A stretch of DNA of 64,000 nt from DATBGO01 sp036558005 (GTDB taxonomy: Bacteria; Actinomycetota; Actinomycetes; Streptosporangiales; Streptosporangiaceae): NCBI GenBank assembly GCA_036558005.1, contig DATBGO010000068.1, positions 30,761-94,760 on the forward strand, given 5' to 3'. The translations under genes and the position numbers were made by a program. Below the pieces are notes generated by a model. That model saw only the letters and a program-made list of their open reading frames with translations, was not told the origin of the DNA and did no database searches. Below, one piece after another: positions 55,086 to 61,888 of this stretch. Numbering within the stretch: position 1 is the stretch's first letter; every line of letters starts with the position of its first letter.

Positions 55086-56213
55086 TCACAGGTTGCCGCG
55101 CCGCTCCTGCTCGCGCTCGATCGCCTCGAACAGCGCCTTGAAGTTGCCCTTGCCGAACCCCTGCGAGCCGTGCCGCTCGATCAGCTCGAAGAACACGGTG
55201 GGCCGGTCCTGCACCGGCTGGGTGAAGATCTGCAGCAGGTAGCCGTCCTCGTCCCGGTCGGCCAGGATGCTGAGCTTGCGCAGGTCCGCCATTGGTACCC
55301 GGGTGTCGCCGACCCACTCGCCGAGCGTGTCGTAGTAACTGCCCGGGGTGGGCAGGAAATCACAGCCCGCCGCGCGCATGGCGCGGACCGCGGCGACGAT
55401 GTCGCCGGTTTCCAGCGCGATGTGCTGCACCCCGGGACCGCCGTAGTACTCCAGGTACTCATCGATCTGCGACTTGCGCTGGCCCGGGGCGGGCTCGTTG
55501 ATCGGGAACTTGACCTTCCTGCTGCCGTCGGCCACCACCTTGCTCATCAGCGCGGAGTAGTCGGTCGCGATGTCGTCGCCGACGAACTCCTTCATGTTGG
55601 TGAAGCCCATGGCCCGGTGGTAGAAGTCCACCCACTGGTCCATCTTGCCGAGTTCCACGTTGCCGACGCAGTGGTCGATCCCGGTGAAGAACGGCCGGGC
55701 TGGCGGCGGGGCGAGCGGGCCCCTGGCCTGATAGCCGGGCAGGTAAGGGCCGCGGTAGCCGGCCCGCTCGACCAGCGTGTGCCGGGTGTCGCCGTAGGCC
55801 GCCACCGCGGCCAGCACGACCCGGCCGTGCTCGTCCCGCACCTCGTGCGGCTGGTCCAGGCCGGTGGCACCGCGGCCGGTCGCGTAGTCGTAGGCGGCCT
55901 GCGCCGAGGGCACGGTGATCGCCAGGTCGATCACCCCGTCGCCGTGCGCGGCCACGTGCGCCGCCAGCTCGGTGCCGGGCCGGACCGGCCCGCGGATGAC
56001 GAACCGCGCGGTGCCCGACTCCAGCACGTAGGCGGCCTCGTCCCGGCAGCCGGTCTCCGGGCCCCGGTAGGCGACGCAGCGCATGCCGAACACCGAGGAG
56101 TAGAAGTGCGCGGCGTGCCGGGCGTTGCCGACCGCGAACACCACCGCGTCCATGCCCAGGACCTCGAACTCATCGGCTCGGCCCGCCGCGACGGGCAGGG
56201 TGCTGACGGTCAT
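55086..56213 (-). CDS. hppD: 4-hydroxyphenylpyruvate dioxygenase
   Basis: A 375-residue Fe(II) dioxygenase of tyrosine catabolism, converting 4-hydroxyphenylpyruvate to homogentisate. Two VOC domains: the first from MDAVVFAVGNARHAAHFY, the second from FFTGIDHCVGNVE. Iron ligands are His181, His264 (GVQHIALET) and Glu343 (FFELIERHG); the C-terminal QGFGKGNFKALFEAIE helix that closes the site is present. ATG 56213 has AAGGGG about 9 nt upstream; an ATG further upstream (56276) adds an unconserved lead. A divergent Lrp-type regulator probably controls it. Confidence 0.95.
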   Translation of the reverse strand: MTVSTLPVAAGRADEFEVLGMDAVVFAVGNARHAAHFYSSVFGMRCVAYRGPETGCRDEAAYVLESGTARFVIRGPVRPGTELAAHVAAHGDGVIDLAITVPSAQAAYDYATGRGATGLDQPHEVRDEHGRVVLAAVAAYGDTRHTLVERAGYRGPYLPGYQARGPLAPPPARPFFTGIDHCVGNVELGKMDQWVDFYHRAMGFTNMKEFVGDDIATDYSALMSKVVADGSRKVKFPINEPAPGQRKSQIDEYLEYYGGPGVQHIALETGDIVAAVRAMRAAGCDFLPTPGSYYDTLGEWVGDTRVPMADLRKLSILADRDEDGYLLQIFTQPVQDRPTVFFELIERHGSQGFGKGNFKALFEAIEREQERRGNL

Positions 56214-56303
56214 CTGGCGGCCCCTTCGCGCTAGCCGGTTACCCGCAGCATCGCCCCAGCCAAGCAAGATGTGCAAGCCATCAGAGCTCTAGTGGACATT
56301 CTG

Positions 56304-56309
56304 TATAAT
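56304..56309 (+). promoter_or_regulatory. -10 box (TATAAT) of the Lrp-type regulator gene
   Basis: TATAAT, a perfect consensus rarely seen here, lies 77 bases before the regulator ATG in an AT-richer stretch. No clear -35 box is visible. Confidence 0.5.
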
Positions 56310-56321
56310 GACCTAGCGAAG

Positions 56322-56334
56322 GATCTGCCAGATC
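56322..56334. promoter_or_regulatory. Palindromic operator candidate between hppD and the Lrp gene
   Basis: GATCTG-C-CAGATC is a perfect 13-bp dyad, 13 bases behind the TATAAT box, where a bound regulator would block its own transcription. Lrp/AsnC proteins often recognise such dyads in divergent promoters. Confidence 0.5.
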
Positions 56335-56385
56335 TGGGCAGTTTGCGTCAGCTAGCTGTGCACCAGTCTGTACGGAGGTGGCACC

Positions 56386-56925
56386 ATGCTGGACGAGCTC
56401 GACCGGCGGCTGATCGGTCTGGTCTCCGCCGAGCCCAGGGTCGGCATGCTGGAGGCCTCGCGGCGGCTGGGGGTGGCCCGCGGCACCGTCCAGGCCCGGC
56501 TCGACCGGCTGCAGGCCCGCGGCGTCATCACCGGGTACGGGCCGGACATCGACCCGGCGGCGGTCGGTCACGGGGTCACCGCGTTCGTCACCCTGGAGAT
56601 CAGGCAGGCCGGCGGCCACGACCAGGTGGCCGGCCAGCTGGCGCTGATCGCCGAGGTGCTGGAGGTGCACACGATCACCGGGGCAGGCGACATGCTCTGC
56701 CGGGTCGTCGCGCGCACCAACGCCGACCTGCAGCGGGTGATCGACGCGATCGTGGACGTGCCCGGGGTGGTCAGGACCTCGACCGTGATCGCGCTGGCGA
56801 CCCCGGTCCGCTACCGGGTGCTGCCGTTGGTCGAAGCGGTCGCCGGGGCCGGCGCCGTCGCGCCCGCCAGCCCGCAGGCCGCCTCGAGCACCTCGGCGCA
56901 CAGCTCGTGCCGGTCGGGGACCTGA
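56386..56925 (+). CDS. Lrp/AsnC family transcriptional regulator (probable HppD regulator)
   Basis: A 179-residue regulator. N-terminal HTH: LDELDRRLIGLVSAEPRVGMLEASRRLGVARGTVQARLDRLQARGVI (residues 2-48, motif region only) followed by an AsnC/RAM ligand domain ending near VRTSTVIAL. ATG 56386 has an excellent GGAGG site 7 nt upstream. Divergent from hppD, it probably senses an aromatic amino acid or its keto acid. The last 38 codons overlap the 3' end of the convergent tetR gene by 115 bases; the tail there (SPQAASSTSAHSSCRSGT) is unconserved. Confidence 0.9.
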   Translation: MLDELDRRLIGLVSAEPRVGMLEASRRLGVARGTVQARLDRLQARGVITGYGPDIDPAAVGHGVTAFVTLEIRQAGGHDQVAGQLALIAEVLEVHTITGAGDMLCRVVARTNADLQRVIDAIVDVPGVVRTSTVIALATPVRYRVLPLVEAVAGAGAVAPASPQAASSTSAHSSCRSGT

Positions 56926-57440
56926 TCGGCGCAGAACATCCAGCCGAAGCTCACCCCGCCCAGCGCCATCGCCGCCCTTACCTGGTCGCCGGCCGTCGCG
57001 CCCGGCCCGGTGAGCAGGCCGATGAGCGCGGTCAGCCGCTCGCGGAACAGCTCGCCCCGGCCCTTGGTGCTGGCCAGGCTGTTCACCGCCGCCTGGTTCT
57101 GGTGCAGCATCCGGAAGACCTCGTTGCCGTCGGCCACGATGCCCACGTAGCGCCGCAGGATCTCGCCGCGGGTGCGCGGGCCCGGCGGCTGTGACCTGGC
57201 CCAGCCGATCAGCTCGTCCAGCTGGCCGTAGTAGTCCTCGACCAGGCTGCGGACGATGTCCTCCTTGGACTTGAAGTGGTAATACAGGGCCGCCTTGGTG
57301 ACGTCGAGCCGCTCGGCGATCTCGCGCAGCGAGGTCTTGTCGTAGCCGTGCTCGGTGAACAGCTCGACGGCGACCTGCTGGATCCTCGCCCGGGTGTCGC
57401 CGCGGCCGCGCCCTTCGTGGTGCTCGTCCGATGCTGTCAT
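56811..57440 (-). CDS. TetR family repressor of the adjacent MFS exporter
   Basis: A 209-residue TetR repressor: HTH in TRARIQQVAVELFTEHGYDKTSLREIAERLDVTKAALYYHFKSKEDIV (residues 16-63), with a helical ligand domain after it. It is divergent from the MFS gene; two related 16-bp dyads lie between them, one overlapping its own TAAATT -10 region. It should repress both genes until a drug-like ligand binds. The C-terminal 38 codons overlap the convergent Lrp gene. The ATG at 57440 has a weak GAGG site. Confidence 0.92.
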   Translation of the reverse strand: MTASDEHHEGRGRGDTRARIQQVAVELFTEHGYDKTSLREIAERLDVTKAALYYHFKSKEDIVRSLVEDYYGQLDELIGWARSQPPGPRTRGEILRRYVGIVADGNEVFRMLHQNQAAVNSLASTKGRGELFRERLTALIGLLTGPGATAGDQVRAAMALGGVSFGWMFCADQVPDRHELCAEVLEAACGLAGATAPAPATASTNGSTR

Positions 57441-57469
57441 CGCGCCTCATCGTGCCCAGGTCTAATTTA

Positions 57470-57485
57470 CTTGACGGCCGGTAAG
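57470..57485. promoter_or_regulatory. TetR operator candidate 1
   Basis: CTTGACGGCCGGTAAG, a 16-bp imperfect dyad (6 of 8 paired), close to the tetR start. Its half TACTTGACGGCCGG recurs inverted in operator 2 with one mismatch. Confidence 0.6.
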
Positions 57486-57516
57486 CAACAGTCTAGCCTT
57501 GCTCTTGCACTGAATG

Positions 57517-57532
57517 CTAGCCGGTCGTCAAG
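57517..57532. promoter_or_regulatory. TetR operator candidate 2
   Basis: CTAGCCGGTCGTCAAG, oriented opposite to operator 1; the 14-nt stretch CCGGTCGTCAAGTA (57521-57534) is its inverted copy at 13 of 14 positions. It lies 26 bases before the MFS start. Confidence 0.6.
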
Positions 57533-57557
57533 TAAGCATGCGGAAGGGAGCTTGAGC

Positions 57558-59117
57558 ATGGCTGAATCGCAGTCCGCGGCGGCCATGGGGACGGAGCAGT
57601 CCGGACCCAGGCGGGAGATCCTTATCGTTCTCCCCGGGCTACTGCTGACGCTGATCCTGGCGATGCTCGACCAGCTGATCGTCTCCACCGCGCTGCCCAG
57701 GATCGTCGGCGACCTCGGCGGCGTCACCCACCTGTCCTGGGTGGTGACCGCGTACGTGCTGGCATCCACCATCACCACGCCGCTCTACGGCAAGCTCGGC
57801 GACCTGTATGGCCGCAAGCGGCTGCTGATGGTCGCGATCATCATCTTCCTGGCCGGTTCGGCGCTGTCGGGGCTGTCGCACTCGATGGTCCAGCTGATCA
57901 CCTTCCGGGCGATCCAGGGGCTGGGCGCGGGCGGCCTGATGGTCGGCGCCATCGCCACCATCGGCGACCTGGTCTCACCGCGCGAGCGCGGCCAGTACAT
58001 GGGCTACATGATGGCCGCGATGACGCTGGCCATGATCGCCGGCCCGCTGATCGGCGGGACGATCACCGACAGCCTGTCCTGGCGGTGGATCTTCTACATC
58101 AACATGCCGGTCGGCGGGGCCGCGCTGCTGTACCTGGCCGCGACCTTGCACCTGCCCAGGCTGCGAGTCCCGCACAAGATCGACTACCTCGGCGCGGGCG
58201 TGCTCGCCGTCGCCGTGACCGCGATCGTCCTGCTCACCACCTGGGGCGGCACCCAGTACGCGTGGGGGTCGGCTCCGATCATCGGCCTCGGCGTGGTGGC
58301 GATCGCCGGCACCGTGGCGTTCCTGGTGGTGGAGGCCAGGGCGGTCGAGCCGGTGCTGCCGCTGCACGTGTTCCGCAACCGGAACTTCACCCTGGCCGTC
58401 GCGATGAGCCTGCTGCTCGGCCTGGCCCTGTTCGGCGCGCTCACCTTCCTGCCGATCTACCAGCAGACCGTGCAGCACCTGTCGGCCGTCGGCAGCGGTC
58501 TGATGCTGATCCCGATGATGCTCGGCTCGACCGTGACCTCGCTGATCGCCGGCCAGCTGACCACCCGCACCGGGCGGTACAAGGTGCTTCCGATCATGGG
58601 TGCGGCGATCATGTCGGTCGGCATGTTCCTGCTGACCAGCGTGGGCGTACACACCAGCCTGGTCAGCATCGGGGCCTACTTCGTGGTGATGGGCGTCGGC
58701 ATGGGCTTCCTGATGCAGACCACCTCGCTGATCGTGCAGAACAGCGTGGCCCCGACGGACATGGGGGTTGCCAGCAGCTCGCGGACGTTCTTCCAGCAGA
58801 TCGGCGGCTCGGTCGGGGTGGCGATGTTCGGCGCGATCTTCGCCCGGCGGCTGACCCAGGTGCTGAGCGCCCGGCTGCCCGGCGCGCACCTGAACGCGGC
58901 CGGCGGCCAGCTCAACCCGGTGACGGTGAACCAGCTCCCCGCGGCGGTGCGCGGCGACGTGTTCGCCGCGATCACCCACGGGGTGCAGGGCGTGTTCGTC
59001 TGGGCGGCGCCGTCCGCGGTTATCGTGTTCCTGCTGGCCCTGTTCATCAAGGAAGTGCCGCTGCGGGGCCGGGCGCCGGCCGCGGAGCAGGCCACCGAGC
59101 CAGAGCTGGTCGGCTGA
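57558..59117 (+). CDS. DHA2-family MFS multidrug exporter (EmrB/QacA type)
   Basis: A 519-residue 14-helix proton-driven exporter. Seen are LDQLIVSTALPRIVGDLGG (helix 1 motif D1), motif A GKLGDLYGRKRLL, helix 4 RAIQGLGAGGLMVG and motif C-like region GYMMAAMTLAMIAGPLIGG, then SLSWRWIFYINMPVG. The substrate is probably a hydrophobic or cationic drug-like compound. ATG at 57558 has AAGGGAG 7 nt upstream. Controlled by the divergent TetR gene. A strong terminator follows. Confidence 0.93.
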   Translation: MAESQSAAAMGTEQSGPRREILIVLPGLLLTLILAMLDQLIVSTALPRIVGDLGGVTHLSWVVTAYVLASTITTPLYGKLGDLYGRKRLLMVAIIIFLAGSALSGLSHSMVQLITFRAIQGLGAGGLMVGAIATIGDLVSPRERGQYMGYMMAAMTLAMIAGPLIGGTITDSLSWRWIFYINMPVGGAALLYLAATLHLPRLRVPHKIDYLGAGVLAVAVTAIVLLTTWGGTQYAWGSAPIIGLGVVAIAGTVAFLVVEARAVEPVLPLHVFRNRNFTLAVAMSLLLGLALFGALTFLPIYQQTVQHLSAVGSGLMLIPMMLGSTVTSLIAGQLTTRTGRYKVLPIMGAAIMSVGMFLLTSVGVHTSLVSIGAYFVVMGVGMGFLMQTTSLIVQNSVAPTDMGVASSSRTFFQQIGGSVGVAMFGAIFARRLTQVLSARLPGAHLNAAGGQLNPVTVNQLPAAVRGDVFAAITHGVQGVFVWAAPSAVIVFLLALFIKEVPLRGRAPAAEQATEPELVG

Positions 59118-59134
59118 GCCAGCCAGCGTGATCA

Positions 59135-59174
59135 GCAACCGGGTCAGCCCGCCTCAGCGGGCTGACCCGGTTGC
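59135..59174. terminator. Strong bidirectional terminator between the MFS gene and greA
   Basis: Perfect 18-bp arms (59135-59152 and 59157-59174, starting GCAACCGGGT) around the 4-nt loop CTCA, between convergent genes. Confidence 0.85.
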
Positions 59175-59198
59175 CGTGAGCTTATGCGTTCTGGCTCA

Positions 59199-59699
59199 TC
59201 AGGCTCCCACGTACGGGACGGCCTCCAGGATCTCGACGGTAGACGCGCGGCCGTTGGGCAGCGTGTAGGTGGCGGTCTCGCCGACCTTCTTGCCGGAGAT
59301 GGCCGCGCCCAGCGGCGACCGCGGTGAGTACACGTCGATCGGGGCCCCGCTTTCCTCCCGGGACGCGAGCAGGAAAGTGACCTCCTCCTCGTCCCTGGTG
59401 AACCGGACGGTGACCGTCATGCCAGGCCCCACCACGCCGTCGGTCCGCGGCGGGTCGCCTACCCGTGAGTTCTCCAGGATGTAGGTGATCTGCCGGATGC
59501 GACCTTCCATCTGGCCCTGCTCGTCCTTTGCGGCGTGGTAGCCGCCGTTCTCGCGCAGGTCACCTTCTGCCCGGGCCGCCTCGATCTTCTTCGCGATCTC
59601 CATGCGGCCAGTACCCGAGAGCTGGTCCAGCTCTGCCTTGAGACGGTCATACGCCTCCTGGGTGAGCCAGGTGACGGTGTCGTCGCGGGTATCGGTCAC
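59199..59699 (-). CDS. greA: Transcription elongation factor GreA
   Basis: A 166-residue GreA that enters the RNA polymerase secondary channel and stimulates cleavage of backtracked RNA. The N-terminal coiled coil includes EAYDRLKAELDQLS, the acidic tip DLRENGGYHAAKDEQ and MEGRIRQITYILENSRV; the C-terminal FKBP-like domain reads SPLGAAISGKKVGETATYTLPNG. GTG at 59699 has AAGGAG 5 nt upstream, and the longer frame is unconserved. Close to mca, as with Rv1080c and Rv1082. Confidence 0.96.
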   Translation of the reverse strand: MTDTRDDTVTWLTQEAYDRLKAELDQLSGTGRMEIAKKIEAARAEGDLRENGGYHAAKDEQGQMEGRIRQITYILENSRVGDPPRTDGVVGPGMTVTVRFTRDEEEVTFLLASREESGAPIDVYSPRSPLGAAISGKKVGETATYTLPNGRASTVEILEAVPYVGA

Positions 59700-59943
59700 G
59701 GGAACTCCTTGCCGTGGGATGCGGAAATTCTCCGCTGGGGCCTGGCTGGCCCCTTGGGGGTAATCCCTTGAGGCTAACAAGGCTGGGCGAGTAACCGGCA
59801 CCTGTCAATGGCCCAAGGCCGCACCGGAGCCAGCTGGTGATGGCCCGGCACAGTGGGGAATGCCTTACCCGCTTGGGCTTGTTGCTACACAATGATTTCC
59901 GCCATGGAGCTTTCCTGGCTTGTCGCGAGCCCGCAGCGGGTCT

Positions 59944-59968
59944 AACGGGCATGCCGGGCATGTCCGTT
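59944..59968. promoter_or_regulatory. Inverted repeat upstream of mca
   Basis: AACGGGCATG-CCGGG-CATGTCCGTT, 10-bp arms matching at 9 positions, 30 bases before the mca start. It may be an operator or leader hairpin. The rest of the 59700-59998 gap holds the divergent greA and mca promoters and no gene. Confidence 0.45.
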
Positions 59969-59998
59969 ATCAAGGTATGAAGGGCACTGTTCTTCACT

Positions 59999-60949
59999 AT
60001 GACTGCTGAGCTCGCGGGTGACGACGCCCGTCCTGATTCCTGGCCGCCCGGCCCCGCCGGCGCTGATGCCCGGCTGCGGCTGATGGCGGTCCATGCGCAT
60101 CCTGACGACGAGTCCAGCAAGGGCGCGGCCACCATGGCCAGGTACGCCAGGGAAGACGCTGACGTGCTGGTGTGCACGATGACCGGGGGCGAGCGCGGCG
60201 ACATCCTGAACAAGGCGATGGAGCGCCCGGAGGTCAGGGCTAACCTGCCCGCGGTCCGGCGCGCGGAAATGGCCAGGGCCAGGGAAATCCTCGGGGTCCG
60301 GCAGGAGTTCCTCGGCTTCACCGACTCGGGCCTGCCCGATGGTGACCCGCCGCCGCCGCTGCCGGAGGGGTGCTTCGCGCTGGTCCCGCTCGCTGAGGCG
60401 GCCGCGCCGCTGGTGCGGGCCATCCGCGAGTTCCGCCCGCACGTGATCCTCACCTATGACGAGCGCGGCGGTTACCCGCATCCCGACCACGTCAAGACGC
60501 ATCAGGTCACGGTGGAAGCGTTCGAGGCCGCCGCGGACCCGGACCGCTACCCCGGCTCCGGCGCACCCTGGCAGCCGCTCAAGCTCTACTACTTCGCCAC
60601 CTTCCACCGGGCCAGGTTCCTCGCCCTGCACGAGGAACTGCTGCGGCGCGGGCTGTCCTCGCCCTACGCCGAGCGCATCGCCAGCTGGGACGACCCCGAC
60701 CAGCCGCAGCGGCCCGAGCTTAAGATCACCACCGCGATACCGTGCGGTGAGTTCTTCGAGATCAGGGACCAGGCGCTGCTGGCGCACGCCACCCAGATCG
60801 ACCCGGAGTCCTCCTGGTTCGCCTGCCCGCTCGACGCCCAGCGGGCGGCCTGGCCGACCGAGGATTTTCACCTGGACAGGTCGCTGGTGGATACTGAGAT
60901 TCCGGAAGACGATCTTTTCGCAGGCATCCGGGAGAAGGTGAGCTTGTGA
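59999..60949 (+). CDS. mca: Mycothiol S-conjugate amidase Mca
   Basis: A 316-residue zinc amidase of the LmbE/MshB family that cleaves mycothiol conjugates during detoxification of electrophiles and antibiotics. The zinc site is AHPDDESSKG with His34 and Asp37, plus His164 in GGYPHPDHVKTH; TGGERGD follows the first strand. MshB is the close paralogue, but the setting next to greA with a small membrane protein behind it matches Mca (Rv1082/Rv1083). ATG at 59999 has no clear ribosome binding site. Confidence 0.92.
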   Translation: MTAELAGDDARPDSWPPGPAGADARLRLMAVHAHPDDESSKGAATMARYAREDADVLVCTMTGGERGDILNKAMERPEVRANLPAVRRAEMARAREILGVRQEFLGFTDSGLPDGDPPPPLPEGCFALVPLAEAAAPLVRAIREFRPHVILTYDERGGYPHPDHVKTHQVTVEAFEAAADPDRYPGSGAPWQPLKLYYFATFHRARFLALHEELLRRGLSSPYAERIASWDDPDQPQRPELKITTAIPCGEFFEIRDQALLAHATQIDPESSWFACPLDAQRAAWPTEDFHLDRSLVDTEIPEDDLFAGIREKVSL

Positions 60950-61293
60950 CACTGCTCGCGGTTTCGGGCAACACGGTCGCGCCTGGCACTCTCGGGTTCC
61001 TCGTCGTCGCCGCGATGGGCGTGGTGCTGTTCTTCCTGTTCCGGTCGATGGCCCGGCACCTGCGCAAGGTCGGCGACCAGGCGCGCAGGGAAGAGGAGGC
61101 CGCCGCGGCCAGGTCGGAGCAGAACGCGAAGGCCCCGGCCGGGCAGGCCGCGGCCAGGTCAGCGGGCCCAGCTGGGCCGGCCGGGCCGGCGGGCAGCGCA
61201 GGCGCGGCGGGCAGCGGTGGCGCTGCGGGTGCTGGCCGCCCGTCAGGTGCCGCCGGGGGGCAGGGTCAGCCTGGCGGCAACCGCAGGCCGTAG
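60946..61293 (+). CDS. Small membrane protein with collagen-like Gly/Pro/Ala tail, linked to mca
   Basis: A 115-residue protein. Residues about 15-34 form one helix (TLGFLVVAAMGVVLFFLF), followed by a basic, then Ala/Glu-rich segment (RHLRKVGDQARREEEAAAARSE) and a GPAGPAGPAGSAG-type tail that is probably disordered. GTG at 60946 overlaps the mca stop, so the two are coupled. A similar small membrane gene follows mca in Mycobacterium. The 3' end overlaps the convergent GNAT gene by 28 bases. Confidence 0.82.
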   Translation: MTLLAVSGNTVAPGTLGFLVVAAMGVVLFFLFRSMARHLRKVGDQARREEEAAAARSEQNAKAPAGQAAARSAGPAGPAGPAGSAGAAGSGGAAGAGRPSGAAGGQGQPGGNRRP

Positions 61294-61766
61294 GCGATCA
61301 GCGTCACCCCGGGCACCGGGGACCAGTCCCGGTCGGCCAGCCTGCCGAACCCGGCACTGGCGTACAGCTGCTGCGCCGCGTGCATCTCGGTCTGCGTGCA
61401 GAGCACCAGGTGCCGGACCCCGCGCTGGACGGCGCGGGCGATCACCGCGGTCAGCAGCGCCCGCCCGGTGCCCTGCCCGCGTGCCGCCGGGGCCACCGCC
61501 AGCGCCCTGATCTCGGCTTCGTCCGCGCTGCTGACCAGGTCGCTCTTCGGACCGCCCAGCTGCAGCATGACCGTTCCCGCGAGCTTCCCTTCCGCGACCG
61601 CGACCAGGATGTCGCCGTCGCCGTTGGTGCCGAGGGCGCGCAGCGTCGGGGCATAGGTGGAGCCGGGCGACAGGAAGCCGTCGGCCTGGTAGGCGCAGAC
61701 ACGGATGTCGCCGATCTCGGCGAATTCCTCAGGCTGCGCATCACGGACAAGCACGTCGCTATTCAA
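61266..61766 (-). CDS. GNAT family N-acetyltransferase
   Basis: A 166-residue acetyltransferase with the GNAT fold: VRDAQPEEFAEIGDIRV at the start, AEIRALAVAPAARGQGTGRALLTAVIARA containing the acetyl-CoA loop RGQGTG (residues about 95-100), and LYASAGFGRLADRDW near the end. Substrate unknown. The start is unsure: TTG at 61766 or GTG at 61754, neither with a clear ribosome binding site. It converges with and overlaps the gene behind mca. Confidence 0.86.
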   Translation of the reverse strand: MNSDVLVRDAQPEEFAEIGDIRVCAYQADGFLSPGSTYAPTLRALGTNGDGDILVAVAEGKLAGTVMLQLGGPKSDLVSSADEAEIRALAVAPAARGQGTGRALLTAVIARAVQRGVRHLVLCTQTEMHAAQQLYASAGFGRLADRDWSPVPGVTLIAYGLRLPPG

Positions 61767-61888
61767 CCAGCCAGAGCCAGCGGACTTCGGTGGTGGTGTC
61801 GGATGGCGCTGCTAGCGTGCTGGAGAGGCGGCCGGGCCTGGCGCGGGCGAGCCAGCAGGTGCCGCGGCCGCGTGGGGAGCACACCATC

